Below are positions 6,963 to 15,609 of a stretch of DNA of 64,000 nucleotides, piece after piece (within the stretch, counting starts at the first letter, position 1; each line of letters starts with the position of its first letter). A program made the translations under genes and the position numbers. Origin of the DNA: Capnocytophaga periodontitidis (GTDB lineage Bacteria; Bacteroidota; Bacteroidia; Flavobacteriales; Flavobacteriaceae); assembly GCF_016126015.1 (NCBI RefSeq), contig NZ_JAEFDB010000004.1, forward strand, positions 124,001 through 188,000, given 5' to 3'. Below the pieces are notes generated by a model that was not told where the DNA came from, did no database searches, and was given only the letters and a program-made list of their open reading frames with translations.

Positions 6963-7790
6963 ATGAATGAAAAAATAGCCATACAAGGTACCCAAGGTTC
7001 GTTCCATTATCAGGCAGCTGAAGCCTATTTTGGTAAGGATATAGACGTTATAGAATGTCGCAATTTTGATATAGTGGTGAAAAAACTCTTAAGTGGGGAA
7101 GCCCAATGGGGGGTAATGGCGATTGAAAACAGCATTGCAGGGGCTATACTGCCTAACTATGCGCTTATCGACCGCAACAACTTGCACATCACAGGCGAGT
7201 ACTATATGAATATTCAGCACCACCTAATGGCTCTTGGCAATCAAACTTTAGCCGATATTACCGAAGTGCGCTCACACTATATGGCACTATTGCAGTGCAA
7301 AGATTTTTTTGAGCAATATCCTCATATCCGTTTGGTAGAAGCTACTAACACCGCTCAAGCAGCTAAAGAAATTCACGAGCAGCAGCTGAAAGGTGTCGCT
7401 GCAATTGCCTCAACCTCGGCATCGGAACTTTACCACTTGCCGATATTAGCTGAAAGTATCCAAACTATCAAACGCAACGCTACGCGCTTTGTGGTGCTCT
7501 CTACTACTGACAACCATCTGCCAAAAGAAGAAATTGACAAAGCAACCCTAAAATTCCAAGTATACGACAAGAGCGGAAGTCTCGCTACCGTGCTGAACGT
7601 GTTGCGTGACCACGATATAAATATGACCAAAATACAGTCGTTGCCAGTGATAGAAACACCTTGGAAATACGCTTTTTTCGTGGATGTAGGGTTTGAACAT
7701 TACGCCCAATTTCAGCAAGCTATGCAACTTTTGGAGATAATGACAGAAGAGTTGAAAGTTTTGGGAAAATTTATATCAGATAAGAGGTAA
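6963..7790 (+). CDS. pheA: Prephenate dehydratase
   Basis: 275 residues from ATG 6963 (MNEKIAIQGTQGSFH); five earlier codons in frame fall in the promoter. Converts prephenate to phenylpyruvate in phenylalanine synthesis. The catalytic domain (1-180) has the family's IQGTQGSFH start, the GVMAIENSIAG segment, and NATRF near residue 178 with the catalytic Thr-Arg-Phe. An ACT regulatory domain follows (about 195-270; the KIQSLPVIETPWKYAFFVD segment), so feedback by phenylalanine is likely. There is no fused chorismate mutase. Divergent from the candidate RNA, convergent with the FAD oxidoreductase. Confidence 0.93.
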   Translation: MNEKIAIQGTQGSFHYQAAEAYFGKDIDVIECRNFDIVVKKLLSGEAQWGVMAIENSIAGAILPNYALIDRNNLHITGEYYMNIQHHLMALGNQTLADITEVRSHYMALLQCKDFFEQYPHIRLVEATNTAQAAKEIHEQQLKGVAAIASTSASELYHLPILAESIQTIKRNATRFVVLSTTDNHLPKEEIDKATLKFQVYDKSGSLATVLNVLRDHDINMTKIQSLPVIETPWKYAFFVDVGFEHYAQFQQAMQLLEIMTEELKVLGKFISDKR

Positions 7791-7795
7791 GAAGA

Positions 7796-8848
7796 TTAAT
7801 GCCTAAACCTCTTGGCAAAGCGGTTGATATTCATTTCGTGGGGGATTTCTATTTCTTCAAAAGCGGCGGCATAGAGCACCTCAGCACAATAAGGAGCATT
7901 GAGCACGCCTCGGGTGCCTAAACCGTTGAACACCCACAGATGAGAGTGCTGAGGATGTTGCCCTAAAAGAGGTCGCCTATCGGCTACTGTAGGGCGAATC
8001 GCGGCTTGATGACTTAGCACTTCATAAGGAACACTCGTCATTTTGTAGAGTTTATCTAAAAGTTCGGCACGGGCAGCTTCGGTAATTACTTCAGTTAAAT
8101 CTTCGGGGTCGTAAGTAGCACCAAGTATATACTTATCATCACCTAACGGAATCAGTACCCCATCACTTTTGTAGATGTGTTGTAACTGCAAAGCAGTAGC
8201 ACTGATAGTGAGCGTCTCCCCTTTGCACGGACGCATAGGCAATTTGCTGAAATACGGATTTTTGGCAATACCGCAGCCTTCACAGAAAATGATATTTCGG
8301 GCAGATACTCCGCAATAAACCACATGTGTATCGTATACTTCTAAATCGTCGTACACAAAAGTCTTCTCGTAGCACACCCCTTCTGTTTGCCAGTGTTTTA
8401 TACTTTCGTTTAAATAGTGTTGTACCTCCAATCTCCCCGTGTGGAGCACTTCGCCTAAGCCAAAAGGTGCTGGGAGTGCCTCGTTGAGAGCGGGCAATAT
8501 CACAGGACTCAAATAAGGAGCGAGCAGCGGATTATCAGAAGCTGTAAACCAATTGTTTTGTTCTTCTACAGAAGCGAATTTGCGCACTACGTGTATAGGA
8601 ACGCGGAATTGACATTGCATTTTAGCCTCAATTTCGTCGTAAAAACGGTTGGCACTATTCATTATATCCTCAGAATGCCAAACGGGGGTAAATCGCTTTA
8701 AAACAACGGGATTATAAACCCCTCCCGCAATAACGCTCGCCACTTGGGAGTGATCGGAGAGGAGGCAGAAGGTTTTGCCGTTTTTTTCGAGGGTATGGGC
8801 AAAGCTTACGCCTGCAAGTCCCGCGCCTATGATGATAAAGTCGTACAT
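7796..8848 (-). CDS. FAD-dependent amine/D-amino acid oxidoreductase (DadA/MnmC-C type)
   Basis: 350 residues. N-terminal dinucleotide-binding loop IIGAGLAGVSFAHTLE (residues 5-20, GxGxxG), a FAD-contacting AGGVYNPVVLKRF segment (42-54), and a C-terminal RPTVADRRPLLG and FNGLGTRGVLNAP region typical of the DAO fold (glycine oxidase, D-amino acid dehydrogenase, MnmC C-terminal domain). The N-terminal methyltransferase half of MnmC is absent, so this is either a stand-alone DAO enzyme or an MnmC-C-like tRNA modification enzyme; the substrate cannot be decided. Separated from the ketoacyl synthase gene by 73 bases including a tandem repeat. Confidence 0.82.
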   Translation of the reverse strand: MYDFIIIGAGLAGVSFAHTLEKNGKTFCLLSDHSQVASVIAGGVYNPVVLKRFTPVWHSEDIMNSANRFYDEIEAKMQCQFRVPIHVVRKFASVEEQNNWFTASDNPLLAPYLSPVILPALNEALPAPFGLGEVLHTGRLEVQHYLNESIKHWQTEGVCYEKTFVYDDLEVYDTHVVYCGVSARNIIFCEGCGIAKNPYFSKLPMRPCKGETLTISATALQLQHIYKSDGVLIPLGDDKYILGATYDPEDLTEVITEAARAELLDKLYKMTSVPYEVLSHQAAIRPTVADRRPLLGQHPQHSHLWVFNGLGTRGVLNAPYCAEVLYAAAFEEIEIPHEMNINRFAKRFRH

Positions 8849-8885
8849 TTTCAGGTTTCAGGGGTTAGGTTTCAGGGGTTAGGAT
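8849..8885. repeat. Short tandem repeat, TTTCAGGGGTTAGG units
   Basis: Two consecutive copies of GGTTTCAGGGGTTAGG just before the oxidoreductase ATG. Related fragments (GGGGATAGGTTTCAGGAG) occur near 35476 and 30219, always intergenic. Confidence 0.5.
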
Positions 8886-8921
8886 AGTGTGGTGATTGCT
8901 TGTGTGGGTCACTCTTAATTC

Positions 8922-10133
8922 TCAAATTTTCTTGATTACTAACGCTGAGTTTGTACCGCCAAAGCCAAAAGAGTTGCTTAAAAAGGCATTGATGGGGCAT
9001 TCTACAGTTTCGGCAATAATATTGAGTTTGGCAGAAGCTTCATCGGGGGTTTCAAAATTGATATTAGGGGCTATAAAGCTGTTTTGCATCATCAGTACGG
9101 AATATATCACTTCGCTAGCGCCTGCCATCCAGCACTCGTGTCCGGTCATTGATTTGGTGGAACTCACAGGGATATGGCTACCAAAAATCTCATAAATAGC
9201 CTTTGCTTCATTGGCATCGCCTATGGGGGTAGAAGTGGCGTGCGCATTGATATAGTCGATTTCATTAGCTTGCATTCCTGCATTTTTGAGGGCACGCGCC
9301 ATCGCACGGGCAGGACCTTCTACATTGGGGGTAGAGATATGTCCGCCATTGGACGAAAATCCATAGCCTACGACCTCAGCGATAGGAGTTGCCCCGCGCC
9401 TCATTGCCGATTCGTAACTTTCTAACACCAAAGTTGCTGCGCCACCACTAGGCACTAAGCCGTCTCTATTAGCATCGAAAGGGCGTGAAGCTAAAGCAGG
9501 CTCTCCCTCGCGCATTGAGAAGACCCCAAGACCATCAAAACTGCCCATACTGTACTTGTTGATTTCCTGAGCACCACCGCAAATCACGCAGTCTTGCATA
9601 CCGCTTTGTATCAGCAAATAGCCCAAACCCACTGAGTGTGAGCCACTGGCACAAGCAGCACTGATGCTCATATTTACCCCGCGCAGTTGGAAGAGGGTAG
9701 AGAGGTTCATCGTTACAGTGGAGTTCATCGTGCGGAACACCGCTCCAGAGCCTACCAGTGTGGTGTCTTTCTTTTCTCTTATCTTGTCGTTGGTAAGAAT
9801 CACCGACTCGGCTACACTGTCGTTGCCATAGAGAATGCCCACTTCGTTTTGTTGTAAGAAATCGCTATCGATACCTGCATTTTTAAGCGCTTCGAGGGTT
9901 GCCATATAGGCAAATTCGCTTTCTTGTCCCATAGAAATACGCTCGCGGCGACCCAAGAGACCTTTGAGGTCGGGGTTTTCCACAAAGCCTGTGAGGGCAG
10001 AGCGATAGCCATATTCTTTGCGTTCGGGCAAGAAAACAATACCCGATTTCCCTTGGTATAACGAATCACGCACCTCACTGAGTGAAATGCCTATGCAGGA
10101 ATAAATACCCATTCCGGTGATAACTACTCTCAT
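8922..10133 (-). CDS. Beta-ketoacyl-ACP synthase (FabF/FabB family)
   Basis: 403 residues from ATG 10133 (MRVVITGMGIYSCIG); the open frame extends 52 codons further upstream through repeat DNA, which is rejected. Condenses acyl-ACP with malonyl-ACP. The thiolase-fold catalytic triad is visible: C161 in SISAACASGSH, His in NAHATSTPIGD, His in STKSMTGHE. SNSFGFGGTN near the C-terminus is the usual oxyanion/Gly-rich motif. No acyl carrier protein or other fab gene is adjacent, so it could be a second KAS serving a special lipid or aryl polyene/flexirubin-like pathway rather than the main FabF. Confidence 0.88.
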   Translation of the reverse strand: MRVVITGMGIYSCIGISLSEVRDSLYQGKSGIVFLPERKEYGYRSALTGFVENPDLKGLLGRRERISMGQESEFAYMATLEALKNAGIDSDFLQQNEVGILYGNDSVAESVILTNDKIREKKDTTLVGSGAVFRTMNSTVTMNLSTLFQLRGVNMSISAACASGSHSVGLGYLLIQSGMQDCVICGGAQEINKYSMGSFDGLGVFSMREGEPALASRPFDANRDGLVPSGGAATLVLESYESAMRRGATPIAEVVGYGFSSNGGHISTPNVEGPARAMARALKNAGMQANEIDYINAHATSTPIGDANEAKAIYEIFGSHIPVSSTKSMTGHECWMAGASEVIYSVLMMQNSFIAPNINFETPDEASAKLNIIAETVECPINAFLSNSFGFGGTNSALVIKKI

Positions 10134-10173
10134 AACAATTAACAATTGATAATTAATAATTAACAAACTGGGG

Positions 10174-10181
10174 CAAAGGTA
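10174..10181 (-). promoter_or_regulatory. Promoter core of the ketoacyl synthase gene
   Basis: TACCTTTG on the minus strand, 41 bases upstream of ATG 10133. No good TTG was found at the expected upstream distance, so the match is partial. Confidence 0.5.
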
Positions 10182-10194
10182 ATAAATATTTACG

Positions 10195-10425
10195 AATGAC
10201 GAGTTACGAATGACGAAATTAGGCGTTAGAAAATGTATAAGGGCGTTTGCAGCACATACCCAGCTATCGCTGGCTTTCCTACACAACATACTCTAAAAGT
10301 GATTGATTATCAGATTTATAGACTTTATCAAAGTTTTGGGACTTTGGCGAAGTGTAGCAATTCTTTAATAGCCCGTGCGGCTCGCACCTTTGGCAAAGTG
10401 TAGCGACGCAAATCGACAAATTGGC
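10195..10425. repeat. Dispersed repeat block
   Basis: Starts with TACGAATGACGAG tandem units, then the 75-base GGGCGTTTGCAGCACATACC copy (10241-10315, near-identical to 2569-2641), then ACTTTATCAAAGTTTTGGGA/CTTTGGCGAAG hairpin arms and GTGCGGCTCGCACC. It lies directly downstream of the nitroreductase gene and probably includes its terminator. Confidence 0.6.
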
Positions 10426-10428
10426 AAA

Positions 10429-11442
10429 TTATCTCATCACTTCCTTAACGTCTTTTCTTTTGGAGTATGCGACGGGTTTGGCATAGCCAATACGCAAAAG
10501 AATTTGAGGATAGACGTTGTTTTCAGTGAGTTTTTCGCGTAGAGAAGCATTTACTTCGGGTACTTCACACGGCTGATTGAGGTAGGCGTGAGCGATGCCT
10601 GCTTGGGTGAGCAAGAGCAAAAAGCGTTCGAGGGTGCGACCTGTGGCTATCCACGTGGGGATATCGTTTGTAGCGGTAGTGATGAGCACCATATCCGAAG
10701 AGGATTGAATCTTTTTCAGGTCGGTTTTGTTTTGGGTTTTTGCTTTGAGGCTTCCTTTTACGATAGGCTCTGTAACCCAACGGGGTAAGTTAGGTGCCCC
10801 GAGTACCGCATAACTGAGTCCGTCGTGAGTGCTTTCAGAGTGTTTTTTGTTGAAGCGAATCCACGAAAGCAGTTCGTTTTTAAAAGCAGGATCGGACATC
10901 TGGGCGGTATTGCCTTGCAAGACAGCATCAGTGAGTTTCTCGAAGAGCGGAGTGCCATTGGCAAAAGTAAAGATACCCGTTGCTCCTGTTTGCGCTACAA
11001 GACTTTGCAATAGCGCAGGGTCGATGTGCTTGTTGTCATACACCGAGCGGTTGGTTTGTCGTTTTTCAATCACACTCGCCAAAGGATCAGGGGCAACAGC
11101 TTCTGATTTTTGTAAGTCAATGGTGATGACCCCCTCGGGAGTGAGGGTTACATTAGTTTGGTACTGTAGCTCAGAGGCTTTGATACAGAGGTTTTCGAGC
11201 GCACAACCCAAGCTGATGAAGAGTTCGCGATGCTGACCATCGACGGCGGGGAGGGCTTTCTCAAAGTTGGGTTTGATAACGATACTGTGATCGGAAGTTT
11301 CAAACCACCAAGGCTGAGAGTTATGACCTGAAGGTGCTTGTGTAGCAGCCTTGATAAGGGTCAAAAAGTCGGGATTTTGGGCGGAAGCTTTAAGTGTAGC
11401 AAGCGCCATCATAAACGTGATAGGTAACATTTTTAAGTTCAT
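10429..11442 (-). CDS. Exported nitroreductase-family protein (Acg-like)
   Basis: 337 residues. The first 21 (MNLKMLPITFMMALATLKASA) look like a signal peptide cleaved before QNPDF. The body has the nitroreductase FMN signature APSGHNSQPW (about 37-46) and a C-terminal LLLTQAGIAHAYLNQPCEVP segment; the pattern of two divergent half-domains fits the Acg-like group rather than NfsB. Substrate unknown. It starts 82 bases after the Crp/Fnr gene and in the same direction, which suggests control by that regulator, as is common for redox-stress genes. Confidence 0.75.
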   Translation of the reverse strand: MNLKMLPITFMMALATLKASAQNPDFLTLIKAATQAPSGHNSQPWWFETSDHSIVIKPNFEKALPAVDGQHRELFISLGCALENLCIKASELQYQTNVTLTPEGVITIDLQKSEAVAPDPLASVIEKRQTNRSVYDNKHIDPALLQSLVAQTGATGIFTFANGTPLFEKLTDAVLQGNTAQMSDPAFKNELLSWIRFNKKHSESTHDGLSYAVLGAPNLPRWVTEPIVKGSLKAKTQNKTDLKKIQSSSDMVLITTATNDIPTWIATGRTLERFLLLLTQAGIAHAYLNQPCEVPEVNASLREKLTENNVYPQILLRIGYAKPVAYSKRKDVKEVMR

Positions 11443-11524
11443 TTTAGTTTGTATTTGTTTTACGTTGCAAAGGAACGGCGAAAAAACGCTAAAAAAATGA
11501 ACTTGGGTTAAGAAATGGCAATAC

Positions 11525-12052
11525 TCAGAAAATTCTTTTTCTAATCCTGCTCAGTGCTTGAGGGGTGATGCCAATATAAGAAGCTATATATTTCAGCGGG
11601 ATATTCTGGATGAGTTTAGGGTCTTTTTCTAATAGATTGCGGTAAATCTCCTCCGGTGATTGCAATAAGAATTGCGCCTCGCGTTGCATCTTTTCAATGA
11701 GCAGATGTTCCAAAATATCAGCTTTTATTTGTAGGTACTCTTGCTGTTCTATGAGGTGTTCCAAGTGTTCACGCCCTATTTTATAGGCGGTAAGCTCTTT
11801 GAGTGCTTGAATAGAGAAGAGCGAAGATTCACGCTTTACAAACGAGGCATACGACATAAAAAACTGCTCGGCAAAAAGGATATCTACGGTAGTTTCCTTG
11901 TCGGTTGTGGGGTTGTAGTAATAGAAGCGCACGATGCCCTCGCTAAGGTAATAGAGCGAGTGCTCCACGTCGCCTGCACGGGTGATGAGGGCATCTTTAT
12001 CGAAATGTACTTCAGTAAAATACTGACTGAGGAAATCGAGGTTTAGGGTCAT
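11525..12052 (-). CDS. Crp/Fnr-family transcriptional regulator
   Basis: 175 residues from ATG 12052 (MTLNLDFLSQYF); an in-frame ATG 36 bases upstream adds a basic segment read from an overlapping relic and is less likely. Residues 10-110 form a cyclic-nucleotide-binding-like beta barrel (LITRAGDVEHSLYYLSEGIVRFYY). The C-terminus is a short winged HTH (IPLKYIASYIGITPQALSRI). No Cys cluster for an FeS centre, so it is not a classical oxygen-sensing FNR. Upstream DNA holds the decayed start of a second gene of the same family. Likely regulates the downstream nitroreductase. Confidence 0.85.
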   Translation of the reverse strand: MTLNLDFLSQYFTEVHFDKDALITRAGDVEHSLYYLSEGIVRFYYYNPTTDKETTVDILFAEQFFMSYASFVKRESSLFSIQALKELTAYKIGREHLEHLIEQQEYLQIKADILEHLLIEKMQREAQFLLQSPEEIYRNLLEKDPKLIQNIPLKYIASYIGITPQALSRIRKRIF

Positions 12053-12179
12053 TGTATATCTTCTGTTTTTTCTTCTTTTATAAACCACATTTGGCAGGTA
12101 TTGCCCGTAGCAAAAGTAGTGGGTCGTGCAAAATGTAAGTTGTGTAGCTCTGTTTTAATGCCTTTTATCCAACCACAAT

Positions 12180-12362
12180 CTACTTGGCATATAATTCTTT
12201 TTTGTTTACAAAGTAATAATGCTCACACACTTGTCCGAAGTCCAACAGCAAGGTATCTTTAGTAAGAACTTCTTTTTGGAAAGCCTCGCCAAGTATCTGT
12301 TCCTCTATTTTTAGTTTAGGAATTGTTTTTTGTATGTATGCAATAAGTTTTTCCAATTCTTC
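12180..12362 (-). pseudogene. Relic of a second Crp/Fnr regulator
   Basis: The minus-strand frame 12362-12180 encodes 60 residues that read as the N-terminus of a Crp/Fnr protein: an EELEKLIAYIQKTIPKLKIE helix, then KEVLTKDTLLLDFG and VCEHYYFVNK, corresponding to the start of the effector domain. It has no clear ATG and stops at TAG 12180, before the rest of the domain. A TACCTTTG core (about 12387-12394) remains upstream. Another frame continues to 12049 as an open reading frame of unknown origin and overlaps the intact regulator's ATG. A deletion between two tandem paralogues would explain the arrangement. Confidence 0.6.
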
Positions 12363-12434
12363 TGTAATTCAGCAATAGTGTGTGAGGCAAAGGTAGTATT
12401 ATTTTTTCTAAATACCAATAAACATAATAAAAAA

Positions 12435-12459
12435 AGAACTGCCTTAATACGGCAGTCCT
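12435..12459 (-). terminator. Terminator of the sufE-sufT-DUF3078 unit
   Basis: Minus strand: AGGACTGCC / GGCAGTTCT, 9 bp with one G-T pair and a 7-base loop, followed by TTTTTTATT. Confidence 0.8.
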
Positions 12460-12495
12460 CTTTATATTTTTAAATAATTGTGTGTGCGACTCGCA

Positions 12496-13419
12496 CTAGA
12501 ATTTGTAACTTAAACCTAATCCTAACAATTCACGGATTTGGAAAGCGCGTGCAGCATCGTCGTCGTAGATGGCTTGGAAAGTAAAGTTAGCTGATAAAAA
12601 TTTGTTTACTTTCATCACTACGTTAGCAGTGTAATCCAAATCTATATTTTGTGGTTTATCTAAATAGTTGCTGTACAAGCTGAGGATGTTCTCAATAGAT
12701 ACGTTTTCCCATACATTAACTTTAGCATAGCCGTTCAAGTAGAAACCGAGTTCGTAACGGATGTTTTTATCGTCTTCAACACCGTAGAAGTTATGAGTGT
12801 AGTGAGCTCCTGTAGGTGAAGTAAATTCCTTGCGTGCAGTAGTAATTTTAGAAGTTGCAGGCGCGATGTTCACTTTTAGGTTGTCACTCTTTTTCCACAA
12901 CATACCAGGACCAAATTGCAAGTAACCTGGGGAGAGCAATTTGTTGATAAGCGTGCGGTTTTGGCTATCTACATACTTGTAACCATCGGTCATTTGAGTT
13001 TTGAAGTTCAAGAAGAACGAGTAGTACCATTGAGGGTTGTTCAATTGGTAACCGAGTACAGAGTTTACTTCAAAACGGTCGGTGGTTTTTTTAGTATATT
13101 CATCGCCATCTACTTTGGTGAGACCATAGTCGATGAAGATATTGTTATCCCAAGCCCATTTGTCTTTTTTGTAGTTGAAAGCATAGCTTACAGCGAGGTT
13201 AGCGGCAACGTTGTTAGAACCACCACCAGTCCAATCGTGGTTGAAAGCAGCTTGTGAGAACAACAATGAAGCGCTACCACCTTTTGTCCAACGAGGAGCA
13301 GGAGCTTCTTCGGTAGGGGCAGCTGTAGGATCTTGAGCTACACCGCCATTAGTTTCGTCTTCCTGAGCGAAAGTAGCTACTGAAGACAATAATAGAGCTG
13401 AAAATAAAAGTTTTTTCAT
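12496..13419 (-). CDS. DUF3078 outer-membrane beta-barrel protein
   Basis: 307 residues. Signal peptide MKKLLFSALLLSSVATFAQ, a Pro/Glu-rich linker (QDPTAAPTEEAPAPRW, about 29-44), then alternating aromatic/polar strands (SLLFSQAAFNHDWTGGG, WAWDNNIFIDYG) ending in YKF with a terminal Phe, as expected of an outer-membrane barrel assembled by BAM. The family is Bacteroidota-specific and functionally uncharacterised. It follows sufT by 21 bases and ends at a good terminator, so it is the last gene of the unit. Confidence 0.82.
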   Translation of the reverse strand: MKKLLFSALLLSSVATFAQEDETNGGVAQDPTAAPTEEAPAPRWTKGGSASLLFSQAAFNHDWTGGGSNNVAANLAVSYAFNYKKDKWAWDNNIFIDYGLTKVDGDEYTKKTTDRFEVNSVLGYQLNNPQWYYSFFLNFKTQMTDGYKYVDSQNRTLINKLLSPGYLQFGPGMLWKKSDNLKVNIAPATSKITTARKEFTSPTGAHYTHNFYGVEDDKNIRYELGFYLNGYAKVNVWENVSIENILSLYSNYLDKPQNIDLDYTANVVMKVNKFLSANFTFQAIYDDDAARAFQIRELLGLGLSYKF

Positions 13420-13440
13420 AAGTGATTTATTAAATTTAGT

Positions 13441-13764
13441 TTACAAAAGTCCTAATTCGAGTTTTGCGACCTCGCTCATCATATCTTGATTCCAAGGGGG
13501 GTCGAAGGTAATTTCTACAAGTGTTTCGTGTACTTCGTCAATGCTTTGCACCTTTTCTTTCACTTCCATAGGGAGAGATTCGGCAACGGGGCAATTAGGT
13601 GATGTGAGGGTCATTAGTATTTTCACATCGCGGTCTTCGTTCACGAAAACGTCGTAGATAAGTCCGAGTTCGTAGATATCTACAGGGATTTCGGGGTCGT
13701 ATATGGTTTTGAGTACCTCAACGATTTTTTCGCCGAGGACTTCGGTGTTTATGATTTCGTCCAT
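13441..13764 (-). CDS. sufT: SufT-like MIP18/DUF59 protein
   Basis: 107 residues comprising a single MIP18 (DUF59) domain. Typical elements are KTIYDPEIPVDIYELGLIYD (residues 18-37) and MTLTSPNCPVAESLP with the conserved Cys (about 58). Proteins of this class help mature FeS proteins. Placed directly after sufE, 54 bases apart, so the two genes probably work together in FeS-cluster assembly; the rest of the suf operon is not in the window. Confidence 0.85.
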   Translation of the reverse strand: MDEIINTEVLGEKIVEVLKTIYDPEIPVDIYELGLIYDVFVNEDRDVKILMTLTSPNCPVAESLPMEVKEKVQSIDEVHETLVEITFDPPWNQDMMSEVAKLELGLL

Positions 13765-13818
13765 CTTTTTTTAGTTAAGAGATAAGAGGTAAGACTTCTA
13801 ATTCCTGTTTTCTAATTT

Positions 13819-14241
13819 CTAATTCCTATTTTCTAAATCCTGCCGAGCATACTGTTTCATTTGCTGAATCATACTCACTAAGCCGTTGGCACGGGTGGGT
13901 GAAAGGTGGTCTTTAAGACCAATTTTATCGATAAAACTCACATCGGCGTTGAGGATATTCTCGGGGGTTTGATGAGAGAATACTCTTATTAAGAGAGCGA
14001 CAATACCTTTGGTGATAATCGCATCGCTATCGGCAGTGAATACGAGTTCATTACCTTGTTTTTCGGCGTGTAACCACACCTGACTTTGGCATCCTTTGAT
14101 AAGGCAATTTTCAGTTTTATATTGTTCGTCTATTAGAGGCAACGACTTGCCGAGTTCTATAAGATATTCGTAACGTTGCGTCCAATCTTCAAAGAATGAA
14201 AACTCTTCAATGAGCTCATTTTGAATATGTTCGATAGTCAT
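13819..14241 (-). CDS. sufE: Cysteine desulfuration protein SufE
   Basis: 140 residues from ATG 14241 (MTIEHIQNEL), chosen because the TATCTTTG core at 14260-14267 overlaps the longer reading. SufE accepts persulfide from SufS and passes it to the SufBCD scaffold. The acceptor Cys is C51 in LIKGCQSQVWL, flanked by the family's Gly and Ser. LSPTRANGL near the C-terminus is also conserved. First gene of the sufE-sufT-DUF3078 unit. Confidence 0.93.
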   Translation of the reverse strand: MTIEHIQNELIEEFSFFEDWTQRYEYLIELGKSLPLIDEQYKTENCLIKGCQSQVWLHAEKQGNELVFTADSDAIITKGIVALLIRVFSHQTPENILNADVSFIDKIGLKDHLSPTRANGLVSMIQQMKQYARQDLENRN

Positions 14242-14259
14242 TTGCAATAAATTAGGGGG

Positions 14260-14289
14260 CAAAGATAAAAAACAATTAACAATTAGCAA
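14260..14289 (-). promoter_or_regulatory. sufE promoter
   Basis: Minus strand TTG (14287-14289), 19-base spacer, TATCTTTG (14260-14267). Confidence 0.7.
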
Positions 14290-14326
14290 TTAACAATTAA
14301 CATTTTTAACAGTTAGCAGTGGTGTT

Positions 14327-14899
14327 TTAAAGCGTTTCGATTTGTACACTGGGGTTGTAGTGCTTGATAATCGATGCGAAATGCTGGAATAGCTCTTTTG
14401 TCATTTTGGCAACATCGGTAGTGTTAGGCGTTTTGATAAAAGTCATTCCTCGTTTTTGTCTGTTATAATACCTCCAACTGAGTTGTTTGATAGTTGTAGG
14501 GTTGATTTCTTTGATATTAAAAAGGGGGAACAAGTAGAGTTTATCTCTACAAAACACAAATGGAGGGTTGTATTTCATCAAAGGGAACAAATATTTTTGG
14601 GTGTTGAGCAACTGCTGAAAATCAGTATCCGACATTTGCGCAATGAGTTCTTGTTGGTTTTGCATTTTCTTTTTTAATACGCGATAGTTAAAGTAGAGCG
14701 CTAAAATTTCGGCAACTGAAATTGCTAACAAAAGGTTGTAGATGTGAGATTTATCTGGAATGAAATAGAATAATATCCCTACAAAAAACGCTATTGTAAC
14801 AATGGGTGTACAGGCAAAGAATACAGCTGCTTTTTTGATATATTTGTTTTGGTTTTCGACATATTGCTGCCGTTCGGAAGAGAGGAGAGTGTTGTTCAT
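14327..14899 (-). CDS. Two-TM membrane protein, paralogue 1 of a tandem family
   Basis: 190 residues. Two hydrophobic helices near 24-48 and 55-72 (AAVFFACTPIVTIAFFVGIL; NLLLAISVAEILALYF), then a cytosolic domain. The signature NQQELIAQMSDTDFQQLL (about 81-98) and YNPPFVFCRDKLYLF with NPTTIKQLSW are shared with the genes at 14896 and 16143. The post-TM part resembles a PH-like membrane-protein domain in layout, without proof. Lacks the extra N-terminal TM of the other two. Start overlaps the upstream stop by four bases. Confidence 0.7.
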   Translation of the reverse strand: MNNTLLSSERQQYVENQNKYIKKAAVFFACTPIVTIAFFVGILFYFIPDKSHIYNLLLAISVAEILALYFNYRVLKKKMQNQQELIAQMSDTDFQQLLNTQKYLFPLMKYNPPFVFCRDKLYLFPLFNIKEINPTTIKQLSWRYYNRQKRGMTFIKTPNTTDVAKMTKELFQHFASIIKHYNPSVQIETL

Positions 14900-15594
14900 T
14901 TTAGTTTTGGATTATATAGTTCAACAATTTGTAAAAAGTAAGAAAATGTTGTGGGGGATAGAGTAAACATTGTTCTCTTAGGAGATTTGAGGTGTATAAA
15001 AATACTATTCTTATTATTTTCCCAATTAATTTCGGTTATTTGAGTAGGGTCAATTTTTCTAATTGCATAGAAGAGAAAAATATACAACTTCTTGTTACAC
15101 AATACAAACGGAGGACTATATTTACTGATAGATGGCAAACTATCTCTTACCTTGAGGAGTGTTTCAAAATCAGTATCACTCATTTGTTCCAAAAACATAC
15201 GTTGAGCTTTTTCATTGCGCTTCAGCACATAGGTAGCAAGGTAATACGCCAGAACAATAGGTATAAGGACAAGAAGGACAAACAATATGAGTTTCTTAAT
15301 TTTATTAAAGATTACCATATATACACTGCCTATTTCCTCAAAATCCTCTTTGAACATTACAAAAATCAAAATTAATAAAAGAAAAGAAAATAGCACCAGC
15401 AAAGCAATAGAAGCATATTTGCGGTATTTGTGCGCCCCCTGCATATAGGCTTCACGCTTTTGTGAAAGTTGGTGAGTAGGACGGAAAAGCACTAATCGTT
15501 CTTCAAAGGTATTTTTTCGTACTACCGTAAGGTACAGAAAGATACCTATAAAAATCACTAAGGGTGCCAAACAGATAATGTAAACTGTGTCCAT
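14896..15594 (-). CDS. Three-TM membrane protein, paralogue 2
   Basis: 232 residues with an N-terminal TM (VYIICLAPLVIFIGIFLYL, 4-22), a TM near 62-84 and a third near 98-118. It carries the family signature EQMSDTDFETLLKV (about 137-150), YSPPFVLCNKKLYIF and DPTQITEINW. The region between TM1 and TM2 (RPTHQLSQKREAYMQGAHKY) is also conserved in paralogue 3. Function unknown; likely co-transcribed with its paralogues and with the STM3941-like gene. Confidence 0.7.
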   Translation of the reverse strand: MDTVYIICLAPLVIFIGIFLYLTVVRKNTFEERLVLFRPTHQLSQKREAYMQGAHKYRKYASIALLVLFSFLLLILIFVMFKEDFEEIGSVYMVIFNKIKKLILFVLLVLIPIVLAYYLATYVLKRNEKAQRMFLEQMSDTDFETLLKVRDSLPSISKYSPPFVLCNKKLYIFLFYAIRKIDPTQITEINWENNKNSIFIHLKSPKRTMFTLSPTTFSYFLQIVELYNPKLK

Positions 15595-15609
15595 TTTTTT
15601 AGATAAGAG

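Noticed and set aside
6764-6982. 72-codon minus-strand frame across the pheA upstream region
   Set aside because: Spans the promoter and the structured RNA with no start context; contradicted by the RNA fold and the terminator.
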